A stretch of 64,000 nucleotides of DNA from Spongospora subterranea f. sp. subterranea. Its lineage: Eukaryota; Endomyxa: Phytomyxea; Phytomyxea; Plasmodiophorida. Where the stretch lies: the NCBI GenBank assembly GCA_049724395.1, contig JAUGWO010000169.1, positions 1 to 64,000 of the forward strand, read 5' to 3'. Both the position numbers and the translations under genes were made by a program. The notes under the pieces are model-generated. The model was not told where the DNA came from, ran no database searches, and was given only the letters and a program-made list of their open reading frames with translations. Shown here one piece after another: positions 51,201-61,689 of this stretch (its first letter is position 1; every line of letters starts with the position of its first letter).

Positions 51201-54200
51201 ACGTACATTTCCAGGGCGCGAACTCGATCGAAGAACGACGGCGATATGATGTATCGAATTCTGTACATGGTGATATCAAGGACGATACAGAATACAGCAA
51301 TTAGAGATACGATCAACACATATGGATATGTCTGAATGCCATCGTGTTCATCACCATGGAAGGTCCAGTCCATCGATCCAGCTATCGTAATCCAGAACAT
51401 CATCCCGACCATGGAGACGGATGCCACAAATGCTACATTAACCGAGAACGATGTCATGCTCTGAAGCGACTTGACATTTGCAGTCGCCGCTGTGGCGACA
51501 AACACCAGAATCCCAGACGCGTATAAACTACCGATTCCGTTATTATCGACAGCAGAGGTGGCGAAGATCGCAGGAAGATTGGTGAACCCCATTGAGGTCA
51601 ACGCATTGATGGACGCCATCGTCAATATGAATATGATAATCGCATGGCATATGCCATTGACTACCGACTGCAGGACGTGACTTAGGTTGAACCCGCCCCT
51701 TTTACAGCCGCCTTGAAAATAGATACGGGAGTCGATCTCGGCCACGTCATCAGCGACATCTCGTTCGGAAATACCCACCATTAGTACGGGTAATAGCGTT
51801 AGGAACAAATTGAACACGTCCGACAGCGCCTCACGAATGAACAACACCCCAGAGAATCCATTGAAGAAACCATGTAGGAGCGTGATTGTCGGCAACAGCA
51901 CTGACTTGTACATTGACAGCTGGGCGACAACACATAATCGGTGATAGTTCCAATGACCATGAACTAATATTAATCGCGACAGCATGCGAAACTTGGGTAT
52001 GCTGTAGTCGCTGCATAGGACAGCTTCGTTTGGATGGGTCAAGCTGATGTTGCCAACTGCGATCCCCACATGAGCGTTCGACATCATGGCGATATCGCAG
52101 GCGGCACGGGCAACAGCAAGGGTCACAGTTTGATCCCTCACCACCCATCGCAGGGCGAACAGGGATTTGCTCAGAGATGCCAATACTAACTGGCGATATA
52201 TACGGAGACGGGGGAGTACGCCCCGTGTCATGCAAAGTTGTTGCCGGCAATCCTGTATAGTATTGTTGGCCATGTCAAAGCTTAGGTGACCGCCCTTGGT
52301 TTTGATGAAGCGAACGATGCGGGCTTTCTGCTCAGGGGAGCATCCTCCGGCAACAATACAATCAGCAGAATTACACAGCTGATAGAATGTTTTGGACATG
52401 GACGCGTCGTTTAGAATTAGCTCCAAAGAAACCGCGTCTACAAACACGGCAATCTTTCCTTCCTTGGGCTGGTTTAGATATCGCGATGCATAATCAAACA
52501 GCTCGATTCGCAGACGTGTGCAGATGGTATCCATTTCGGCAGCAATCATCACTGGAGTCTTAGTGTTGGCTAGTGCTGAAGCTAACGCCTGATCATGAAT
52601 ATCATCCATCGACAAAGATGTAGCTTTCGCAACTCTTGGGTCAATATCCGGATCCGGTGGAATTACATCAGTAGAACGACGGCCGTTAAGAGACAGGTAG
52701 GTCATCTTGCCTGGCGCTGTGTTCGGATCCGATATCAGTAGTAGTTCTGTCATTGATGGTGAAACCAGGTTAGAGCTATATGCTGTTCCAATGGCGTGTT
52801 CTAGAGGGTCAACCGTTGCCAACCAGAACTTGATTCCACTGGCCTGGATTCTCTGAATCATCGCTGGGATCGTGTCTGGAACGATATCTTCATAGGCGAC
52901 AAGTCCCACGAATCGCATCTTGCATTCAACGCTGTCGGCGAGATGGAGCAAGGTCGATGATGTCAGGTTGGGTTCCGAGTCCAAAAGCACTTCTCGCGTG
53001 ATCGCATCATGATCAGACCATAACGGATTACGAGGATCAAGGTGCCGGGCCTTGTGATATAAAGGTAGCCAAACGTTATAGAAATAGGTTAGTGGAAGCT
53101 TCCTCTTGGACATCACCATTGTCCTGTAACCTCGACGGCGATATCGCTCGATGGTCCTCAAAACATCATACCGCTGGCAATGAATATCGACACATCTGTC
53201 GATCATTTCTTTAGGCCACCCCTTACAGTACAGATAAATTTCGGTATCTGAATACTTCACCACCACTGACATCCGACCCCGCGAAGACATGGAATTGATC
53301 GCCAACAGCTCAAACTCCTGCGACGATTTTTTTGATTCGAGGAGGTTGATTGATTGGCTTAATGGATAATCTCAAAACTGGGCCTTTGCGGGATTTAAAC
53401 TCATATCCGAAAGATTTTGCGGCTTCAACCATGGCGATTTCGTATGGGGAAGATGATCGATACTCGAAGGATTTGTTGAAAAACTGTTCGTCGCGTTTGA
53501 TGCGGTTTTCCATTTCACGTTTTTCTTTTGGTAGTTTAATCCTTGACGTAATCGAGTTACATATTGCCATCATTGTTACAGTGAATTTGGCGTCCGAAGA
53601 CCTCTCAGGATTTCCGTTCCATATATCGTCAATAAGATTTGCATATGATTCGTTATCTGTAGATATTGCTGGATTATTACCAAAATATGCAGGATAATTA
53701 TTTGATCCAACCTCGTAAAACTGTTTTTCGACCAGCATATTCAACGCCATTAATATTAATCCGACACACTTCTATCTTCCCGGAGGTTAGTAAACCGTGT
53801 TTATCTGTAAGAATATGTTCAACTTGGCCTAGATCTGCGTTGACATTTGAAGTGATCATGGAAGCCTTATTCACTAAATTATTCGCATGATCCCATAACT
53901 TCTGGTCTGTGCCGATGGAGACACCTTGAGAAAAACCCACAAGATCTAAAGTGATCCAAATTGATAGTGATAAAACGCCTCCGTACATAAAAAAAAATAA
54001 GACCAGGATATTACTATGTCTGAGCGATTCGACAGATCCATCGGCCAGAACTCAGTTAGATCCACTAGATGAGGAAGACCCAATCCGTCGATGACAGATG
54101 AGAGAGTGATGTAAAACTGCCCCCTGCTGAATAGGCTGTTGCCAATTGCACTACATGATGAATACAGCACTCGTATTGCGAGCAATAATATGGTGACATG

Positions 54201-56104
54201 GTCCAGAGTCTTCATCAGATGTGATCTTTTGGTGATATTCACTATCCCTAACCAATTTCGGGCAACTTTGCAATCGTGCCCTGCATACACGACGACACCA
54301 GTAGCTGATTCAGTGTAAGTCAAGCGAGTACCACGAAGAACTAGATTCTGGGGAGAGAGCTTCTCGACATGAGAATAATCGCTATTCACATCACGAGAAA
54401 GTTCTTGCTTTAGAATCCGCTTTGACCTGGTGATATAATTGCGCTTTCAGTGTTTGAATTAGTATCTACAACTTGGTTTGACCTTTTCTGTTTGCTCTAG
54501 CGGCATTCCGGCAAACCTTTCCATTTCCTCCTTTTGCATCTGTGCAGCTGCTTCTTTTACATCCAAACCGATTATTCCTCCGAAGGTACTCAGAGATGTG
54601 TTGGGATTTTCACAAGACAGTGCACCTGTTAATGAGATAAGTTATTGATTCTTCTCTACTGTCGATGGCTACAGTACCTTTCAGTCGGCGTAAACATGTT
54701 CCAGTCTTGAAGATAGAGGTCACTTCAATGGCTCGCTTCAACTTCAGATTTTCATCCCCGTCGACATTGGATGAATCAACGAAACACTCTCCGTCGTGTT
54801 GACCTTCCAATGGTTCAGTAGCCAGCAGAACCATATCTGAAGGAAATCGTTCCCCATTCATCACTTGTACTATATCTCCAACAACAATGTCGCCCCAAGA
54901 CATCGACACAAAACTGCTGCTTGTTGCCACGGCTCGTAGTTGGTTTGGGTCCAGGACTAAAGTACGCTTAGCATTTTCTTGGCCATCTGCGCGAGCTCGT
55001 CTCAAATCTTCAGACCATTCCTTTAATACACGGAAACTGATCCAAATGATGAATTCGTATTTGACAGGTAAGAATGAGCTCACGTATGTAGTTGTCATTA
55101 ACTACGCGATGCAGTATGAGACTGGTGGAACAAAACAGTATTAGGCACCTACGTTAATAAGGATGAGAATGAAGAACAGTATATTAATCGGAAGAAATAT
55201 CTGTTCGTATAGACAGATCGGAATGAATGTCGCCACTGTATATTTCGCTGTTTGCATTGCGTTTCTCGCATACCTGTCGACAGTTAGATATGGTCTGTTA
55301 GAAACAGAGTGTGGTCGACATACCCAGCAGCACCATTCCTGAGCCGATCATCAAGCATGATTAATCGAGTTTCTTTGGGGTTTGATCGCTTCAAAACTGA
55401 CTCATCAAATTTCGGCTTTCTTCGCGCGTTCATGACCATTTTCTGTCATACTAACTGAATCGTTATGCTTGAAGCCTTACTTGGCGAGAAAAACCTTTTG
55501 GTAAACAGTTAGACCTGCCAGCCTTACTGCCTTCCAGATCGAGAAAACTAAAACTGCTGCTTGTGTCGGATCTGTCCTCACTGATTTCGAATTCATATCA
55601 ATTTTTGAGGCTCTAGTATGAGAACTAAGCAGAATTACTTTATAGGTGATCGACCAAATGCATGAGATCCAGCGCCGATGCTCTATTGAATATGATGACG
55701 ACCACAAAAAAAAACGAAAACATATCTATGTAATCTACCGAAGTGTGCTCTTTTTGGATGGAATGGTGTGAACCTGTTGTACATTAACGTTTGACACCAT
55801 AAGTTCAAACTCAAGTTCCTATGGGATCAATTTTACCTTGTTTACTGGCGTCAAGAACACGGTAGTTATTACTGGTGTTGGATTTTTTACTACCAAGACG
55901 GCTACCTCTATCAGCACTCTTACTCAAAGATTCCAGCACTGCAGCTTTCGCCGATGCATTGGATGCAGTTAGCACCATCTTGATCCCCTTCTTCCGCGTT
56001 GCAAATTGCGCTGCGGCCAGCTGAGCGATCGACTCATTCCTGGACTTGTGCGCCGAAGAAGTTCTCATGGCGAGAGCCGGTTGCCGCGGCGTCATCGCAC
56101 TCAT
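45215..56104 (-). CDS. Giant P4-ATPase-like / nucleotide cyclase-like fusion protein with DEP domains
   Basis: This multi-exon minus-strand gene encodes roughly 2,900 residues. A possible first exon is 56,104-55,837 (MSAMTPRQ start); otherwise it starts near 55,433 (MNARRKPKF). The P4-ATPase-like half covers about 55,430-50,500. It has NAMQTAKYTVATFIPICLYE, the actuator VDGDENLK (about 54,750), the phosphorylation loop DKHGLLT (about 53,795), SSSPYEIAMVEAAKSFGYEF, and the C-terminal FRMLSRLILVHGHWNYHRL membrane region. A six-helix block and cyclase domain C1 follow (50,347-48,838, after a 59-nt intron): VIGIDNLPRL, IGIHTGRLVQG. DEP domains lie at about 48,930-48,670, 48,630-48,410 and 48,300-48,120. 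A second membrane block (about 47,400-46,800) and cyclase domain C2 come next (IEFTDIPKLL at 46,555; AGSSYMFVCGL at 46,345; SVGVEIGG at 46,070). An acidic tail ends at 45,215. Several small introns between 48,360 and 47,100 are only approximate. Motif changes suggest weak or absent catalysis. Confidence 0.85.
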
Positions 56105-56509
56105 CTGTAGCTAGCCTAACTGTTCTTCATCAGAAATTCGTCATGTTCTAACTTCGGTAATCAAAAATGACAAAACAATCTGCAAAAGGTGGGGCGAACT
56201 CCTGTGACACTGTGACCGTATGACACTGCAGTGTGCAATTCCCTCAGGAGTATGCGGCTCCTACTGTGTCTACATGATATCGTTTCCAATAACCTAAGTA
56301 TTCTGGTCCATCTAATTGCACGGCGGCATCTATGAAACGAGGATACGCCTGAGTTTGCGTTTCTGCGAGAACAAGTAATCGACAGTCTTTCGACGCAAAC
56401 GTAAGCGGGGTCCGACGCAGAGTGAAGCGTAGTCCATTGGCATTGCCCTCGATACTAGAGCACTGACGGGCATGAATGGTCGCGCGAATGAAACATGTGT
56501 GGCATTATA

Positions 56510-58436
56510 TTATGATAAGGAATAGCACATTGGGGCGAGAGGTGTGCCGTTGATCGAGACGTCCAGGACGATGTCGTAGTCGCGGGGAGCGTTGCTTGGG
56601 CGGCAGGCGCGGATCCGTCCAGTTATCACATCACCAGCGCGTACTGGAACAGGGCTGGCGAGCATGAACAGAGTCTGCTGCCAATGGGTGAATGGATCAG
56701 TACAGCTTGTCGACAATCGAACTGGGAATTCGCAATCGCCTTCAAAGTCCACTGTGAAATAAGATGCTATCGCGTCAAGGCATTCATCACGTTTAACCTG
56801 CTGTAATTTAGATGTAATATCCGACCAATGATCACGAGCAATACATAAAGAGTGAATTCGGAGCTGAAATCGAGATCGCTGTCAGAGACAGTTGATACAT
56901 CAATTTGTCGAATGACAGAAGTATTTGTGCATATTGCATCTTGAGGAAGATGTTCAATACAAGCACGACGATTGTGGCGGAACAGTTCCAGATTCTTGTT
57001 CGGCTCGTAGACGTCAGTTAAATCAAATCTGTAAGGCAACACATTATAAGTCGATTTCCTGCATGCAGACCCATGTGCTATTCTAACCCATATACATCTT
57101 TCCAAAATGAAGCTCCTTGATTACAGAAAGACTTAGTTTCAACCCCCATCACATAGAGGGTCGCTCGATCAGGAAACACTTTAGTTTTGTCAATAAGGAA
57201 TCGATCACGAGCGACAAGTACCGTCGACAGCATGGATTCAAACCTAAGTCAATATTACACCAGGTATCACAACGTGTCCTTCGTGAAACGATAATACGTG
57301 AACATACAAAAGGAAATATCCCATCCACTCTGATATGATCAGATCCACCTTACAATCCAACTTGATGTCCTCTACTTTACCCTGATCGTCAAGGCAATAA
57401 GCTCAATTCATAGTGGGCCAAAAATACGTCGTACCTGAAGGAGCTCAATAACGTTCCCATATCCATTACGTTCAACAACCCGCCGAGCTTTATGAATAAT
57501 GTCAGCGTTATCAATCCCGATAACTCGCTTAGCACCCGCTTGAGCAGCAAATAGACACAGAATACCAGATCCACATCCAATATCGAGCACAACCTATAGC
57601 AGTAGAAACTTTTAATCACTAATGCTATGCCATTGCATGTACCAGACCTTATCAGCAAACAAATTCTTGTTGTTATTACAGAATGATTGATACGCGAGTG
57701 TTCTCTCTTTATCTCGGAGCATTAATTTCATGGATGTCGGTAGTCCCATATCCAGCAAAGTATGATTTGTCATGTTCTGCTATTTCAGCAGCCTGCGATT
57801 GGTTAGCAATGACCACCGGTGGTCATTTTGGTCAATACCTTATCCACAGATTTGTCGTTAGACTGTTCGACTATGTCAAGAGCGTTGCGGAATGCAGCCC
57901 GCATCTGGATAATCTATGGACACGAAAATAAGGACAGAAAATTCATATCATAATTTAGGGCATGTCAAACTTCGGATTTCATCGCCTCGTTTTCAGTAGC
58001 TAGGTTCGAAATATCTTCATCATCGTCAGATACGGCCCCATCGTCGAATCCGAATAATAATGCATCATTCTCAATGGCAGGCGTCAAATAGCGATCATCA
58101 TCCCACTCTCGAGAACCACTGTTGAGGATAGCAACAATTTCCGATGCAGGAATCCCTGCATTTGATCTGATGTAATTGATGACCTTGACACACCCATAGA
58201 AGTCTAACTCTATACAGGATGTAGATATTATGAAACGAGCATAAATATGAGTCGAGGGACCAACCGTTGGAACGGCGGAACGAAAAAAAATCAAAATTAT
58301 GTTGCTGGGCATCCCATGCGAAACATTCGGAAGCCGAGGGGAAGTATTTGTCCGCTGTGAAAAGACTTAAACAGTTCTCCACCTCAATTGACGCCTCGCT
58401 CACGTCCGACCAACTACTGTCGTCTGAATCGGACAT
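56510..58436 (-). CDS. PRMT3: Protein arginine methyltransferase 3 (PRMT3-like)
   Basis: This enzyme makes asymmetric dimethylarginine, classically on ribosomal protein uS5. The exons are approximately 58,436-58,265, 58,209-57,971, 57,913-57,839, 57,792-57,648, 57,593-57,435, 57,381-57,315, 57,244-57,088, then about 57,035-56,835 and 56,800-56,510. The N-terminus is acidic and ends in a PRMT3-type zinc-finger-like segment (ENCLSLF ... QQHNFDFFSFRR) followed by ELDFYGCVKVINYIRS, which is specific to PRMT3. The catalytic core has VVLDIGCGSGILCLFAAQAG (motif I), DLIISEWMGYFLLY (double-E loop), FESMLSTVLVARD and THWQQTLFML. The zinc finger lacks its second cysteine. Near 57,728 the frame slips by one base (TDIHEI to MLRDKERT). 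The junction after SEWMGYFLLY is also not clean. Confidence 0.88.
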
Positions 58437-58792
58437 TTTACTGAAAACTCTGGATGATTTGTGCGACTGTCAGGGCAACATCGTCATTCCTGCGGGATTC
58501 CGCACGGAGTTTCGGCTACTTTGACTGAAATCGCAATGACCGCATTTTCTGACAGAATTTTTCGATTCGTGGCCTTTGAACCGTTGTGTTGGACAATTGT
58601 TTTTGTGTTTGTATCGATTTCCTAGGAATATCTGTGGCTGTCGTTTTACAAGCTCGATATATTTCGCAGAGCGAATTCCACCTGCTTCATGCTAAGATAT
58701 TGACCATTTTTCATCGAGTAAGCGTCCATATAGCGAAAGCACTTGCGAGAGTGTTGCCTGGTTGTGGCTATTGAAAACTGAGCCGAACGCCT

Positions 58793-59059
58793 TTAGGCAA
58801 CATCGCCTCCAGACCTTCTGTATGAATAGTTGCAGTATTGTCTCAAATACCTTTTCACTTGTCCCCAATACATCTCAATGTGGTTAAATTCACAACGATA
58901 TTTAGGAAAAACCTCAATGATAAATGCTGGGTCGGAAGTAACGGTTTCGATGAGCCATTCCTGTTGCTCTTGAAAGCCTGGTTGCTGTCCTAACAGGTTC
59001 CTGACGCTTTTCAACGATAAACTGCTTGGAACACTACCACTACTCATGTACACGTACAC
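58793..59059 (-). pseudogene. DDE transposase C-terminal remnant (Tc1/IS630-like)
   Basis: About 88 residues are readable. The block PKYRCEFNHIEMYWGQVKRY followed by LRQYCNYSYR matches the C-terminal signature of protist and fungal DDE transposases, in which the N-x-I-E-x-x-W glutamate is the third catalytic acid. Nothing N-terminal to it could be found. It is a dead DNA-transposon fragment downstream of a gene-free stretch (58,440-58,790). Confidence 0.65.
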
Positions 59060-59289
59060 TACCTATAGGTTAGGTACTGTAGTACCCGGTCGCGTTCGAC
59101 GCCAAAGAGGATTTCCTGACCAGTGTCGAGCTGTTCAAGAGGGCCATCAGAAACAGATTTCCTGACCCAAATTCAGCCCACAACGCGGCCCAGATGCTTG
59201 ACAAATAAGGGCATTTGTCGGTTACAGCATACACATCGCAGTTCATGGAACTACAGTACTTGCCGACTCCGGTTGGCGAACCGGAGCCG

Positions 59290-61680
59290 TCGCGACTCAC
59301 AAATTCCGTCAGGGATTGAATGCTGCTATTCAAGATCTGCTAGAGCACGGGATGAGCATAGATCTCACGTCTGTGTGTGTGTGTGAACAATCACAGAGGA
59401 TGCATTGTCTGTTGCATGATGACGTTCACTCACACGGACGAACTGCACTGCTTGCAAGACAGGCAAATGAATGCGCCAACCGCATTCTGGCCCGCCACGG
59501 TTGTCATGTCGACAATGACAACAGGATTTCTCCGGCAGACAATCACGCTCCGATGGACATCGGCGCAATCATCGCTGCTGTTCGCATGGAGATGACACGT
59601 CAATCAGCACTTCGACGACTGTTTGCTAATAAACAGATAGTCGTAGTTGACGACTTTGTTCTGTTGTTCTGTGTGAATCACATTTTCGAACGGGCGCGGA
59701 ACAATTTCACCTTTCACGCGAAGGCAGTGTAAACAGTGCAGAACGAAATCGTTCACCGTCGAATTGATATTTGGCCAACAGAAATGCTTGGCGATTGCGG
59801 CAAGCGTGGCGTCGGAAACAAGATGAGCTGAGAGCCCCATATGGGCGATAAACACAAATGCGGATCCGCAAAGGCTCTGTAGGAATTCATATCTGATTGT
59901 CGCAGATCTTTCACGCCAACTCAGTCGCATCGATGACCGTTTCGGTGTCGTCGTTCGAGGCGGTCCTCCGAGTGACGGGATATTGGGTGATGTTGGGTCG
60001 AGGATGTAGACCAAAGTTACGATGATCGGACTGGCAGTTTCCCCTACATCCCAAATCGCTGGAACGCTGTTCCATCATGACCCATGAACCAGTCTACACG
60101 CCACAGCCAATCATGCAAGGATTGGCCGACGCCGTTTCAAAAGGGAATACAAGAGGTTTTAGGCGATCTCCTGTACAATGGCGTCCTCTTGTGGGTTGAT
60201 GACGCGTTGGGTTAGGCCCAAAAAATATCAATCACTATTTTCATTTGCTCACCAAGCTTCTTGGCCTCTTGGCTCGCTTCGGCATCAACCTCAATCCGAA
60301 TCGATATCATCTCTATAAGAACACAGTAAATTGGTTCGGTCGCGTTATTTTCGCTGAAGGGACGTCATTCGACCCAGATATGTAATCCGCATCAGCAACT
60401 CTTAGCGTCCCGACTACTGCAGCGGATCTACAGCAGTTCTTGTGCGCCATCGACTGGATAAGAGGGCAACATACCACGTTATGCCCAATGGATCCATCCT
60501 TTGCAAAAACTACTAGTCCGCTGCCTCAAAACTGTCGATTCATTCAAACAAACCAAATTGCAACGCGTCAATCTCATCCATCAAGGGGGGTGGATGTCTG
60601 AACACGCCAAATGTTTCTCCCAATTCAAACAAGCTCTTACCAAGTTGATGACCAATGCCCCACGTTAAGGGCGACTGGAGACAATGCCTTTTCCCTGATG
60701 CGTCGAACGGTTTCTGGTCAGTTTTATTAACGCAGATCCCGCCCCAATGACATTGGCAAAGAATTCTCAGAACAACAACACGAACCACTGGCTTTTATCA
60801 GTGGCACATTCAAAGGAAGTCAACTCCGCTGGGCAACGATAGAGAGGGATTCCCTATCGTTGAAGGGGCTCATCGTTTGAAACATTTGGTCCAGACCCCA
60901 GCACCAATTTACATTAGTTACCGATCATCGTAACTTGGTCTACATCATCGACTCAACATCACGAACATCATCAGTTTCCCGTCACTCGGAGACCGTCTCG
61001 AACGACGACACCGAATTGGTCATCGACGCGACTGATTTGGCGTGAAAGACCTGGCGACAATCAGATATGGATTCCTACAGAGCCTTTGCGGATCCGCAGT
61101 GTTTATCGCCCATATGGGGCTCTCAGCTCATCTTGTTTCCGACGCTACGCTTGCCGCAATCGCCAAGCATTTCTGTTGGCCAAATATCAATTCGACGGTG
61201 AACGATTTCGTTCTGCACTGTTTACACTGCCTTCGCGTGAAAGGTGAAATTGTTCCGCGCCCGTTCGAAAATGTGATTCACACAGAACAACCGAACAAGG
61301 TCATCCACTACGACTATCTGTTTATTAGCAACCAGTCGCCGAAGTGCTGGCATCTTTTCAAGTACATTTTGGTTTTAAAGGACGACTAGAGCAACTTCGT
61401 CGAACTCTTACCCTGCACAAACGCCGATCATGTAACCGTCGTTGACGCATTGATGAATTGGTTCAAGCGATCTGGTATTGTGTTCAGTCATGTATCGGAT
61501 CAAGGAACACATTTCAAAACTCTCGTCATTGAGGAAACTGTGTTCGCGATTACATATTTACCATCATTACGACCGCGTACACGCCAACTTTGCGTCGAAT
61601 CAAAGCGAAAACGACGGTCAGGACCGGACACACAAATGATACTGGAGAGTCATATATTGAATGATACGCCATGATTGTGA
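59290..61680. mobile_element. Gypsy-type LTR retrotransposon fossil with inverted flanks
   Basis: Recognisable pieces are a reverse-transcriptase tail with a WVDD motif near 60,190-60,220 and its RNase H side (about 60,300-60,900, plus strand); an integrase H2C2 zinc-finger region at 61,080-61,240 (plus), continuing into the integrase core to about 61,560; and a second copy of the zinc-finger region in opposite orientation at 60,000-59,620. A gag-like segment may precede it (59,293-59,630). It is broken, with many breaks, and older than the Gypsy fossil at 23-25 kb. No LTR was identified. Confidence 0.7.
59624..61331. repeat. Inverted repeat, arms of about 400 bp
   Basis: The segment 59,624-60,030 is the reverse complement of about 60,922-61,331, with an 890-bp spacer that contains retroelement sequence. 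Arm identity is high by eye. Confidence 0.85.
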
Positions 61681-61689
61681 AATACTGAA

